A stretch of DNA of 64,000 nt from the NCBI GenBank assembly GCA_932521025.1, contig OW051473.1:7750001-7814000 (forward strand), given 5' to 3'. The position numbers and the translations under genes were made by a program. The stretch comes from Oscheius onirici (lineage: Eukaryota > Nematoda > Chromadorea > Rhabditida > Rhabditidae). This document shows, in pieces, positions 23,780 through 36,068 of this stretch (positions are counted from its first letter, which is position 1; every line of letters begins with the position of its first letter). The notes below the pieces were generated by a model, which saw only the letters and a list, made by a program, of their open reading frames with translations, was not told the origin of the DNA and made no database searches.

Positions 23780-24418
23780 AATATTGGTTGAAGGAGTGTT
23801 TTGATAGTAAAATGGTCGGAATACACGTCCCTTAAAAGCAAGTTTGTAAACACAATACAGTATTTGTAAACAGCGCGCCATTGTGGTATGTTATAGGAAA
23901 AGCGACTTCATAGTGACCGAAATACATGCTCTTTAGCAAATCGACTTCCCTGAATCACAATTTAACAAAAAATCACAATACACTGCAGGTTTTGTGCACT
24001 GCGCGCCACTGGAGTGATCCATAAAAGCGACATAAAATGTCGAGATTGCACGTATTTATAGAAAAACTCTTTTCGAACAGGCTAATTTCTGCGAGTCTGT
24101 CTGTTCTAAACTTTTAAATCTTTCAGATATTACTGTGATAACCCGGATCTGCTCTATATTGAAATATTTTCAAATTCTTTCAAAAGTTTGCTCTTTCCGT
24201 TATTGTACGTGTGCAGCCTGAAGTGGCGAAGGTCGAGCACAAAAACAGCTTCCTCTTCACACCCTTTGAACTCGTGAAGGCGCTGCTTGTGTTTTGTTGA
24301 CCAGATCTCGATACTTCCTGATATCGGACTGATCAAGGGTGCGCTGGATCTATTTGGGAAGTGTCAGAGAGGCGGCGCGCTAGACCACCACAATAGCCGT
24401 ACGTGTCTACCTGTGCAC

Positions 24419-26520
24419 ATGTTAGCACTTTTACTATGGCTCCTTTCTTCAGGTAGTTGATACTTTGCTAATCCTCTTAACTTTAACACTTTTCAGTAGC
24501 GGCAGTCTTTTCCCAGTGTCCAGATCATGCTTTTCTTGGCTGTGTCCTTCGCTTGAAGGCGCAGAGAGTCCCTCTAGAACGCAACATCATGACTCTTGTC
24601 TTTGGAATCAAAAATGAAGCCGAGCTTCTGCATACTTGCAGGTAGCTTTTTTTGTATTTTGAGATACCAGCAATCTCCAGAGCTTATTCATCTATCCTTC
24701 CATGTTTTCGGGAACGAGTTAAAGAATGTGGTGACGATAAACAACGCCGGTTGATGAATGACGTGGGCAAGATGCTTATGTATATGTGTTCACCGTTCAG
24801 TTTGAAACGACAAAGGTAAGAAAGTTTTAAAAATTTGTGGCAGACTGAGGACTTAACAATTTATCTTCGCTGTCGGCAAGTATATTTTGTAAAGTGAATA
24901 GGAGCACTGATGACAATATTTCACGATCGCTCTTTCAAATCTTTTAAAGTTTCAATGCTATTTTTCACACTTTAGCTTTTTTTTTAAATGTTATTTAAAG
25001 GAACGTCAAGCTTCCAATGTTCTGATCTGACTCCTATAGTTATCTCGTTACACTTTCCGCTAGTTTCTCCTGGCTTCTTTAGTTTATGCTTAGTCTCTAA
25101 CACTTTTCGAGTATAATTACGGTCCCAGGTGCGTGTTAGTTTTTTCCAATTTCGCGCTCCGAACGTGCGCCGAATACATCTGAAAGAGTTTGCCGTGGAG
25201 ATTACGAGAGTGACCTGCACACATAAGCAGATACAACTAACAATGGGACCCAAGTTTTCAAACATTCCCGCTGTTTTGAGGTCAATGTCCGTCTATTCAG
25301 AACTCTCATTGCCAATCAGAAGTGCGTTTCCGGTGTACTGTCATTGCCAGCGTCGACTGGCTGTAAACTACAGAACAATGAGGAAGGAGACCAGGTTCTG
25401 AAGTGCAAGTATGACTGATTGGGTTCCAATTTTCAACTTTTGTTTTTAGGAAACACTGTGCAACTAAGCAGATGGATTTCCTCTGCACCATGAAAGCATG
25501 GATCTCTGAGCAGAATGTCTGCACTGTTAAGGACATTCAAGGTATACTCGTTTTACACATGCCGTAATCACCAATTAAGACAAATGCGGAGCCGCAGCGT
25601 CCGATTTCTATCGTGACATGCAGCGCGTAGTTTTTGAACCGGAGTTCCCGGTCATCTGCGAATACGGAAACGAGACTTCCGCAGGTTTGGGCACGATTTT
25701 CGGAGTAACAAAAGTAATTCAGAACTTAATGAAAATTCTACAAGTACAGCAAACTCGATTCTGATAGAATCACCACCAACAACGGCGATAGCAGAAATGA
25801 GGACAACTCTTCTGGCAGCGTATTTCAATCAGTCCTATCCAGTTGGTGCTACAATGAACATGCTAATCAAAAGTTTTAAGGAGAGGAAATTTGTTGTGAC
25901 GGTCACACCTCCTTCCATAGAGGTCACAACTTTGAAAGCTGCCATCTGGACCAAAAGTCCGATCGTGAAGAAAGTTCAGTACAACAAGGAAAGCTGGCGA
26001 AAGAAGGCTCCGAAAGTTACCGGTAACTTTCTTATTGTTGTAAATAATCGGAATTACAGAAAATATGGTAGTTGTGCCTTCGTTCCTGAGCAGTACATCG
26101 AGAACATTTACTTTGCCTACTCAACAGCCAGTGCCTTCAAGTTCTGCGAGAAGTTATAAGGTGATTCTCTGAACAATTTCAAACAAAACATTTCAGGTCA
26201 TAAACCTGCTGAAGAGTCTGCTTCCTGACAACTTACCAGACAAGTTAACATCACTTCTGGAAAACAGCCTTGAAAAGCATTCCTTTACGCCCGAAGACCA
26301 CTACAACACTCCTGGAGTGGCCGCTGAAAGTGTTGCCACTACTGTGACCGATGACACAACCACATCTTCAAGTACTGTAGCTGCTACTAAATGTTTGTTT
26401 GCAAACACGTTTTACCAAGATCTCTTTTTAGCTTTGACTACAAAAAGCGGCTATCATTTGGGAGCCAGAAGGAAGCCTACAACAAAGTGGAAGCCTTGGT
26501 ATCTCGGAGGACCGGCATAG
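24419..26520 (+). CDS. Secreted cysteine-rich protein (T20D4.11-like/DUF19-type candidate)
   Basis: The start ATG at 24419 begins a signal peptide (MLALLLWLLSSVAAVFSQ) that joins in phase across a TTTTCAG intron. The first cysteine block follows: CPDHAFLGCVLRLKAQ, LLHTCRAYSSIFPCFRERVKEC, and LMYMCSPFSLKRQ. A roughly 480-nt intron leads to a second block: TLIANQKCVSGVLSLPA, STGCKLQNN, CKHCATKQMDFLCTMKAW, NVCTVKDIQDKCGAAAS, and FPVICEYGNETSA. The C-terminal third is rich in Thr and Ser with NxS/T sites (NENSTSTANSILIE), ending KWKPWYLGGPA at 26520. Two repeated six-cysteine-like blocks resemble nematode DUF19-type secreted domains. That assignment is tentative; function unknown. An AATAAA follows near 26574. 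Confidence 0.6.
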
Positions 26521-26949
26521 TGAAAAAGAAGCTCTTTCTAACATGTCATTGATGCTGATCTCGTGCTCTGTGTAATAAACCTTTATTTATCACATAAGTG
26601 GCTATAAATAAGGCCGAGGAACATTATTTACAATAGGCCGTTGTTTAATTGAAGAATCTGTGTCCTGAGATGCCTAAGAATTATGAAGGAGGATTAGGAA
26701 GAAGAAAAAAACAACTAGCGACGGCAAAGCTCGAAAAACACAGCAAGAAGGTAGTTTATTTTTGAGCTCGTTTAGTAATTAAGATTGTGGAAATAACTAT
26801 ATACGCGTAGAGAAAGGAATCTTCACGAGACTGGCGACAAAAAAGTGGACAGTAATGACACTCCGAAAATGTTTTTTTCCCTAAATTTCGGAAATTGAGA
26901 ATGAACTTAAGTGAAGTTTAGAGGATGAGTAACAATTATGAAAGAGACT

Positions 26950-27877
26950 TCACCGAGCGGAAAGAGTTTTCATGGGTGTCGAGAAGGCGAGGCAGTATTT
27001 CATGTAGGTGCTTCGTTCTTCCAAATAGCGGTAGCAGCAATAGATCACGTAGACGAACCAGATCTCGAAAATGAACGTCAGGACGTAGATGATCATTAGA
27101 AAATATATCCTGGCCATTGTACCTTAAAACATTCTCATTTTCTATCTTAAAAGCCACTTACCAGCATCCAATGCCACTGTATTTTGCCTGGGATGTTCCA
27201 TGAAAGGCGCAGCATTGACTACTCTATAAAATACAGCGGTGTCCGTACAGATGGCTATTATTCCACAAATTAAGACGATTAAAAGGATGAGTATTACAAG
27301 ACACTGAAACTTTTCGTAGTGACCATATGAAAAAATCATACCTGTACAACAATATGGGGTAACAGCAGTGATGCAATGTTCCTGGTGACGCCCAAAAACA
27401 TCAGTAAAAGTACCAGTGTGCCGAGTGCTAACGCTATCATCGCAATTACGAACGAGGCAAACACATAATTTTCCTTGACTCCTCTCGCCTGAAATAATCG
27501 TCGTTATAGCTGGTCGTTAGATCAGACAGGTGTTGCGTCGGTCACCATGGTTAGCACCTGTCTCCAAGAATTACGAAGAATAACAAACCTCTTGTAATCG
27601 ACCATCGTGTTGAAGGTAGACAAGTAAGGAATGAACCAAGAAGAAAAATATGAGAGCCACGTGAACAATTCCCACGATGTAGGCACCCGTCTTGACATGG
27701 AAGCAATTGCAGAGACATCGATATTCTTCTGAACTTTCGTCGAATTGAATGGTCCTCGGGACCTAGAAATGCGGGTCTTGAGAAGAAAACATATTAAAAA
27801 TTTACGTGATCAACGGAGCCGTTCTCCTGTCGGTTATTCCGAATGAGGACGGAACGGACGGCCCGTCCGTTCATCAT
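26950..27877 (-). CDS. LAPTM-like four-pass membrane protein
   Basis: The start (MMNGRAVRSVLIRNN, ATG at 27877) is followed by EEYRCLCNCFHVKTGAYIVG, a cysteine-rich motif leading into the first membrane segment. This CF-HVKTG layout is typical of LAPTM4/5-type lysosomal membrane proteins and their nematode relatives. Three further membrane segments follow: VFASFVIAMIALALGTLVLL, CLVILILLIVLICGIIAIC, and IYFLMIIYVLTFIFEIWFVY. The tail is CCYRYLEERSTYMKYCLAFS, stop TGA at 26950-26952. Five exons join with short introns; the largest holds a hairpin (AGACAGGTG and its complement, 27524-27563). LAPTM proteins sit in late endosomes and lysosomes and help sort transporters and receptors. Confidence 0.65.
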
Positions 27878-30490
27878 AGCTCGCACGTCGAATCTCCCCG
27901 TCTTTCCAGCGTTGTTTCAGACCTGGATCCAAATCTGAAACTGGCTCTGTTGTCATGTATCAAATTGGCTTCAAAGGACCCTATTCTCTATTGTGCGGAA
28001 GTTAAAAGGAAGAGCCGCGTAAATGCATTTTGTGACATGTGAGTACTTGGCCTCTGCAATAGATTAGAACAAGCACCGAGTGGCAGGAGCATTCTGCCGG
28101 AAATAACAAAAGCGTTGAGTCGAAATTGAGGGCGAACAGATCGCCTTTCCAAAAAGCAAACAGAAGATCTAGGGCCATGGAGCGAGAGACTGGTATGTCT
28201 CGCATCTTATGGTGAATTCTAGGTGTCAACCTGAATTGGTTTCAGGGGCGTGGTTAAAAGAAAACGAGGAAGAGCCTGAGCATAAATCAAGCTTGGGAGA
28301 AGACGAGAAAATAATACGTCGATAATTCTCTCGGTCGGTGTGGGAAATAACAAACGGGAATTGGCCACGAAGAAGGAACACAAAAAAGGGCAGTTTTTGC
28401 TCTCTAAATTATGAGGGATTTCCGGGAGAATGCGCGAGAATTATGGGAGGGCAGATTTGCGCATGGCGCTATTTTATGGTTAGTCGAAAAGGGAGGGAGA
28501 GAGGGTTGGACGCTTGCCAACCCGCTGTCAGCCACAACAAGCAAATATGCAACGCAACTGAATATCGATCCGCCCCTGAGGGGGCTAAAATCAGCGGTCA
28601 GCCGTGTGAGATAGTGCATGAGCAGGAGAGACGCGCCAGGCTTGCACACGGCGGTCACCTGGCGGCCCCCACAAAGCAAAGTAGTATGCAACCTGGTCGT
28701 GAGCCCGATTAGTCTAGAGGAAATTGCTTTATGGATGTCAGAGCTCCGCCCAGAGAAAGATAAAGAGCTCTGGGATGCGCCATCTGTCCCTCAAAACTGC
28801 ATATATTTTGAGGTCATCGTTTTAAGATTACTAAAGTCTCAACATAAGAGAATTTTTAGTCATTTGAACAGGATCCATTGTTTTGAACAAGGAGAGGAGA
28901 GGACTTTGTCATTGTTGCACACAGAATGGGGCTGAGAAAGGGAAGCAAAAACAAGCCACTCTTGGCGAAATCTCAAATGAGCAAACAACAGCGACAACAA
29001 TCTTGTGATTGGGATTTCGACGTTGAAGAGAGGAGCAAACGCTGTTTAGATATGTGACATTAAACATATTCTAGATTGAAATTTAAACGGTTATTATATA
29101 TGCAAGGGATTAAAATGACAAGTACAGGAAAAGTATTAAAGAGTACCAAAACTATCTCCTGCTACCAAACCTCGCTGGTTTTTGGGTTTTGGTTGAGTGC
29201 AGAAATTATCGTAAAGAGGTTGATTGTATAGTGTAAGCGTCAAAACATATGATTCCCACTGCTTTGTTGAAAAATTTGGCTATTTAGTTCAATTGGAAAG
29301 GAGGCTGTCAGTGAAAGATGTTGTCCGCAAGACAGGTCCCCAAGGAATGAACACAAACACAATCAGGCGGCGGTTGCAGCTCGATTTTTTTTTGATAAAA
29401 AAGTGTTGTTGAGTCATTCCCACTCGGCGCCTATTTACTAGCTCCGTTCATCTGATTAACAAGGCGTGTCTTCCACACACTCCACGCGGGACGGGTAGAA
29501 CCTAATCTGCACTAATGGCACGGGGGACATAGTAACTGCTCTCTGCACCGGGAGACCACCCCCGTGGGGTGTCAAACCAAGAAATAAGTGCGCTACGCGA
29601 GGTTTCTTATCGATCTCATATCTGCTGCAATTAGCACGTCGGAGGCACCTACTCAACGGCGTATAATTGAGTGCCACCTGAAATCATCCGCACTTCTTCT
29701 CTAAAATTATGAATTTAAATGAGATTAGCCGGCGAAATTTCCTTCTCCGGCTGTTTTTCGACAAAGGCCTGGGTTGCTAATTTCTTATAGGGGCGCTTCC
29801 CATGTGTGAGAACGACATTCCACAAGATTGTTCATAACAAAAGATCATGCTGAATATTGAAAAGGCCGTTGTATCCTTTTGCACAAAAGTCTTCTCTTCG
29901 GGTCTAGTCTAGAATGGCTAAAGGTTAAGCTGCACCCAGACCATACTCGTAGTCACTTATGTGAAAGCTATTATGAGAAGTCGAAAGTTTGGGTACCATA
30001 TTAATAGGCGGATAAAGAAAGGTGGTAAAACGACTCTGCTTTTAATGCTAACTGGCGCGACCCAGTAATTAGTTCTTTCCATTTTCCATTTAAGCCAAAG
30101 TAAACTGACTCATAAACAATGCATGTGTCGTTGAGTACATTAGAGAAGAGACAAGGTAATAGGGTTGGAAACCCTGCGTTCAAAAGAAACATCAAGTATT
30201 CATAAGACGAACTTTATGAAGAAAGAGAGCGAGCGAAGTGGGAGCTTCTTTGTTGCATTGTTGGAAGGCTGGCGTGTTGCGCCAATAATGGTCAAGCGGA
30301 AACGCGTAGAACCCTTAAGAGCTAATATGCTCCATGAGGAGAGACTGGACTCAAACTATCACTCTCATCAAACTGAACAAAAAGGGAAACTACATGCTGT
30401 CTCACTGTCTTGTCTGTAGCGACAACTGGTCGGTATAACTACTTATATCTATAGTTCTGACTAAATACAAAGTAAGAACAGTTGTGAAAT
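27878..30490. other. Intergenic region, no gene recognised
   Basis: About 2.6 kb between the LAPTM-like start and the ammonium transporter stop. Open frames here lack good starts and splice structure. A comparatively GC-rich block at 29460-29700 has several short complementary stretches but matches no RNA class I know. Confidence 0.35.
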
Positions 30491-33400
30491 TTAAAGCCAT
30501 GATGTCGTTGGGCCGTCCTCATACATGTCAGAAATTGCATTTGGTCTTTGACTCCCTTTCGATGACTTGACTGAAGAATTTGAGCTCTCCAATCGGATTT
30601 CAGGAATTTCACTGATTTCGTCGTTGTGACTAACAGTCTGAAGTATGGTTCAAAGAGTTCCGAAAAATATACGCACTACCTTCCCCTTTCTTGGCTTGGC
30701 AAATTTGTCCTTGGCCTGATGATGATGCTCCGGATGTTCGTACTTCTGTGGGTTCACATAAAGACTTTTCCTCCGTCCGCTTCCGGCTGTGAAATTAGAT
30801 GGAGCTACACTGGTCCTCCTATCATAGACAGCCGCTAATTGTTCCAGTGAAACTGAAACATTGAACTGATTGTTACGGTTCCAGGAATTTTGCCAGTGAT
30901 TCTCAATATAAAGCATCTTTGATTATAGTAATCAACAACTGCTATAGTTCGGCAATAACGACAGATCAGTTGTGACAAACCTGTGTAAAATAGCCGCATT
31001 TTTTTGTTATAACGAAACAAACTTGAACTTGGTTAATGACGCAATCACAAAACTAAAAAATGAAATTGTAATATGTGAAAATTGATTGATACTTTGATTC
31101 TCAATATTGACGTTGTGAAAGTTTCAGGGAGAAAAATTTGCCCATCAAAATACTTACTCTCTTGGTTGACTGGATAGGTGTGTTGAGGAGCACTAGGATC
31201 CACCTTTTTATTAACCTTGACGGCTTCAAACTCGTCCCATCCGTGGCCGTAGGCATGTAGCGGGTAAGCAGCCTAAATGTGGTGAGTTCAGTTAGCCAGT
31301 TTTCAAAGTATCAACCTCTCCGTGCTTGTAGATATCCAGACCGTTGATTTCAACTTCTTCGCTGACACGGAGTTTGCCGATTTTCTTCAAAAATAGGAAA
31401 ATTGGACCCATCCATAAGACGGACCAAAGTATTATGGCTAGAGCACAGATCATTTGCCAACCGCATTGCTAATAAACTATGAGTTTGAATTAAAAGACTG
31501 CTTACCGCAAAAGCTTGGCCAACTTTATGCTTTCCGTCTTCGCCGGCGATGGCATCGGAAATTGCGTAAACGATACCGTCGTGGGCAATAATTGTCGTGG
31601 ATAAGAGCCCCCAAAATCCGCCTCCAAAGTGTACAGCAAAAGCATCGAGAGGGTCGTCAATTTTCAATCTGAAGCTCTTTTGTTAAACATCCAACTGGAC
31701 CACGTACACTATCATCATGTGACTGAGACCCAGATAGATGAGGCCAGCTCCGATTCCGGTGAAAGATGAAGCCCAGGGCTCCATTCTGTTGCAGCCGGCG
31801 CAAGAGGATACCATTCCTGAAAAAATGCTGGCAATATTGGGAGAGGATGAAAACTTTGTCAGCATCTGATTCAGCTATTGTTTATTTTCTAATAAACAAC
31901 CGTTTTAAAATAATTTGGCAAGAATTTATAGTTTATCGCATCGGTACCATCTCGGCACTGTGGGCTTTACAACGATAGAGTTGCTAAAGAACTTGTTTTC
32001 CGATCTCAGTCACATGATGAAGAACTTGTACAGGTTAATTCAAAAATGAAAAATAGTCGAATTTTGATGGGGACACGTCATCTCTAACTTTAACCCTGGA
32101 AGGACGTTGCAAACCTTGTACCCTAAAAACGATTGTAATCAAATTGTTGATGGAATACTTCCCTTAGCTAATCGAAGATGCTAAATTCGAACTTGGCAAC
32201 AAAATTAGGTTACAAGGAACTACTATTCTGCTTTAAGGAATCGCCTACGCCATAACATTGACGAGGATAAAAGAAATGAGGCCTTCAGAAAAACTTGATT
32301 TTTTTTACAAGATTTACATATAGTAAAAAAAGAGTCTCTATCTAGTTTGTTTAGGGTTTTGTTCAGATTTAGGCGTACGAAACTCTTTTATAGATTAATA
32401 CCGCAATTAATTCCGGTTGTCTGCTACAATGCTTCACTCAGTTTACGTCTTTTGTTGAACTTCCCTGTAAGGGAACACAATAGAGTCATGAATAATCACC
32501 TGCGAGACAAGCGTTCAGAGTCAGTAGAAGAGTCCATTTTCCTTTTGTGAGGTAGTGAATGATTAAGAAAGTCAGAGCAGCCCATGCTCCACAAAGAATC
32601 GTGTTGACCATCGCAAGGGCAACAATATGCCCTTCTCCGGGCTTGACAATATCGGCCATACTTCCTGAAACCCGGCGTTTTGTTTGAAGGATACTTTTCT
32701 ACCTCCGTTAAAAGCAAGGAATCCAAACATTAGGATGAATCCTCCCAGGGCAGCAAACTATAAAAATCGTTGTCTTTAGCCTTTCAACAGTCTTATCGCC
32801 CGAGACTCACGGAATTCTACACCATTAAACGGCTGCTCAGCTTCTCTATCAAAGGTGTCAGATCAAACAACCAAGGTGATAAGTGTTGACCAGCCATTAT
32901 TTTTGGCAACCACGTGATGCAAAAAAGAGGGCTTACCGGAACTGAATGGCCCTTGATTTCGATCGATTCTTCTTCACCATCCTCGGGGAATCTTCCAATT
33001 CTTGGGCCGATCAGGTAAGCAGCAACAAAGGAAATAGTACCACCGCAGAGGTGAACCACACCTGCTCCGGCAAAGTCCTGAACTTTTTCTTCAAAGGATC
33101 AAGATAGTTTTTCACCATATAGGTTGTGTTAATATATCCTGTCGTAATTCCCTTGTACATCCATCCTTGCGGGTGCCAGCCCCAATGTGTCAAGATGGGA
33201 TAGACAAAAGCTAAAGACCATTTAAGTTTTTGACAATATCCTACTCGAGATCACACTGCAGTAAGTGATATAGTTGGCAAATTCGCATCTTTCTGCCACA
33301 GCTCCTGAGACAATTGTGGCTGAAGTAGCAGCAAACACGTATTGGAAGAAGAACCTGAAGATTGTGTCTTTCTGGAGCCTGACTTTTGTTGCTGATCAGT

Positions 33401-33918
33401 CAAGGATTACAAACAGCTTTAAATGGTGTTAAGATAAGAGACTTACTTGGGGTAGTCAGTCAAGCCGGCTAGAAAGAACTGTGTGTGGCCGATGAACAAA
33501 CCAACAACGTTGTTCGAAGAGGCTCCGAAAGCAAAAGCCCAGCCAAGTGACCAGTACCCAATTATGGCAATACCTTTAACAGAAATCTCAAGACTAAACA
33601 GGTTAACTTACAAGAGTCTAGCAGATTTTTGATTAAAATGTTCGTAGTATTTTTACTTCTGACTGAACCGGCTTCAAGGAAGGCAAAGCCGCATTGCATA
33701 ACTGAACATGTTAGTTTATAGTAAATGTTAAAGACTTACGGAAAATGATAATGGCCATTGAGCAGAGGAAGAAAGCATTTTCGTTTTCAGCCAAATTGGT
33801 CTGCATCTCGTCAAACTGTCTTCTGAGATCATCAACTTCCTGTGTTAGATTGTCCAACGAGGACAATGTAGACTGAAAAAGTTGCATAATTATAAAAAAA
33901 TGAAAAAATCTTCACCAT
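30491..33918 (-). CDS. Ammonium transporter, AMT/MEP family
   Basis: AMT proteins move ammonium across membranes through a trimeric channel. The ATG at 33918 ends its exon and joins across a 42-nt intron to [16 protein letters not shown]. The first membrane part ([37 protein letters not shown]) is typical. GWAFAFG, RCEFANY and [11 protein letters not shown] follow. The family signature [13 protein letters not shown] is intact and includes the first of the twin pore histidines. The second is in [15 protein letters not shown]. The cytoplasmic tail ([20 protein letters not shown]) continues in two more exons after a roughly 300-nt intron, with [17 protein letters not shown] and [10 protein letters not shown] before TAA at 30491-30493. 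No break seen in the core. Nematodes and insects carry AMTs; the substrate is inferred from family. Confidence 0.92.
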
Positions 33919-35403
33919 ATCCAGCTTGCACCCAGCGAGATCAAAGCACCTAAGAAGGACGACGAATAGGAATACCGTGCCTATCTAGAACGATTCCGAT
34001 AAAATTTTATGCCTCTTCAGATGAAAGGAGACGCCGAGGGCGCAACAGAGCGAGTAGTCTTTATAAGACGTCCTAATGGCCACAGCTACAGTCTATCAAC
34101 ACTTTTATATAGACCTGGCTGCGACCTTGAAAACCAATCTCTGAACCTGCCAGAATTTGAACGGGTTCAGAAAGTTAAGAGTATCTACTGTGATTCTTGG
34201 ACCCTCCCATTGTTAGAGTGTCACCTTCTGTGAACTCCCAGGGTGAGCAGATGTGACCACAAAACTTCCTTAACGAAAATAGACTATGAGTAATTCCAAT
34301 GACCCCAACACAATGTTCCCGATGTATAAACGCCTCCGTAGACGTTGACGTAAACTATAATCCGCATTGTAGCGGAAAAATTCCACTCACCCACATTACA
34401 CACATGTTTGTCAAAATATTTGGGCTACCGAAATAAGAAAAATCTTTTTAAAAGCGACTTACTGCATGCATGATGCGGAGTATTTGAAGCTCTATTATTA
34501 TTTTTAGTTGCAGAATACTGAAACCTTATCTAGCATGTTGGTCACTTTTAAAAGGTCTCTGGGTAGGATTTCTAGTTCAGAAATCGAACAATAAGCTCTC
34601 TTGCTGTCTGATCTTTTGAGAACAGCGAAAATTCACGCCTCTGGTGCTGATAAGACGAGCACCCGGTCCTGGCTGTACCGCAACAAAAATATTAAGCTTT
34701 TGCATGCGTCTACCAAAACATACTGCGCTCCTGCTCTATGAAAGTGTTGACTAATCAATAATCAGATCACAATTTATGCTTTTTTAGCAATCTGTTCTCT
34801 GCATCTTTTTTCCTAGAAGCCTGTTCTAGTGGAATCCACATTGCTGAGCCTTATCTCATCATCTCTTTTTTTTAAACAACTCATTCATCCAATTATAACA
34901 TCATATTCTTGCGGCTTCCTAAGTATCTCCAGACCAGAACGCTGAGAGTAATCCACCTGTGTTTTTCGACGGGATTAATTGTAACGCGGTCAACATATTT
35001 CTGCTAAAAATGTTCCAGAAAAGATTAGAGGATCAGTAAAAGTCACGTTTCTGCTACTGATTTAGGGTCGTGCACTGGACTGTCCCTTGAAAACTATAAA
35101 GACGCGAGATAAACACGAGAGTTCCACACGCTCATTTAACTTATTATAACTCTGAATTTTGCAAAGAAATATAACATGAATCTTTATTTGTAGCATACAG
35201 ACTCGATGACAATTGCGATTGAGATCGGGGGGGGGGGGGGGGAGAGAGATTGAGAGCTGAGATTGGTTGAAGCTGTATCACAGTGCCGAGATGACTACAA
35301 CTAACGGGGAATTTTAGAAGTCGATCCAGTAGCGATATGGATATTTTCTGACCACTGGAAGGGAATAGAGAGAGAACAATGAATTGAGGAGATGTAGAGG
35401 TAT
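33919..35403. other. Intergenic region with a 16-base G run
   Basis: About 1.5 kb. It holds the ammonium transporter 5' region and the 3' region of the neuropeptide gene. A run of 16 G lies at 35227-35242 followed by GA repeats. No exon chain recognised. Confidence 0.45.
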
Positions 35404-36068
35404 TTAGGGCCTTTTTGGTCCAGGCTGTGGAGCTGTGAAGATGCTTAGACATTTGCGGAAAATGTTGTTGTCGAAACAGTTTTTCCTGAACATCAAATAT
35501 TTTAGCTGTACAAGAAAATTTGTTACCTGCATTCAAATCTGAGCGTATTCGTTTTCTGGCTAAACATCTCATGACACATTAAACAGACCCGATCCATGAC
35601 AGCATGGACGTGTTCGACCTTGTGGACAGGACAATCCTGCAAAATGGCATATTTGTAAAAGTAACTGGAAATAATTTCAAGTAAACTATTCATCCGGCAG
35701 GTGAATTCTGATCACAGAAATTGGCATCAGAATTGGCGAAAAGATCACAGAACTTACTTCATCGGGTATCCAGTCCACAGCTTTTCGCGCTCTGATGAAG
35801 CCCTGCTGGTCCATCTGAAAATAACCGAAATTTCAAACGTTTTCAAATTCTGGTGTGGTTATTTTGAACATGTTGTACATCAAATTGTTCTTAACGTCAC
35901 GCTCCAACTGACAATGTTGTTGACACTTAATTGCTGGTTCTGGCAGCTTACCTGAGCTACTCTGGAGTTGAACATATCGCGAGCTTCAGTTCTCTGTAAA
36001 CTGACGAGTATAACAGCTGAGACCAGACAGCACCGTATGGCCCATGTTCGTAGAATATCAGCAGACAT
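35404..36068 (-). CDS. CHH/ITP-family neuropeptide precursor
   Basis: Crustacean hyperglycaemic hormone and insect ion transport peptide are secreted peptides with six conserved cysteines. The precursor starts MSADILRTWAIRCCLVSAVI (ATG at 36068), a signal peptide. Exon 35952-36068 (39 codons) and exon 35758-35814 (19 codons, MDQQGFIRARKAVDWIPDE) join in phase 0 to the cysteine exons: DCPVHKVEHVHAVMDRVC, LMCHEMFSQKTNTLRFEC, RKNCFDNNIFRKCLSIF. Spacings are C-16-C-3-C-15-C-4-C-9-C; only the third gap is longer than the usual 13. DRVCxxC and CRxNCFxNxxFxxC match the family. A dibasic-like RARK precedes the domain, and the tail ends GPKRP at the stop (35404-35406). An intron acceptor just before the ATG suggests an intron in the 5' UTR. 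Confidence 0.85.

Noticed and set aside
28338-28935. Overlapping open frames of 95-124 codons
   Set aside because: They conflict with each other in frame and strand, are low in coding character and lack splice signals.
29460-29700. GC-rich block considered as a structured RNA gene
   Set aside because: No match by eye to U1, U2, U5, U6, SRP, RNase P or spliced-leader RNA signatures.
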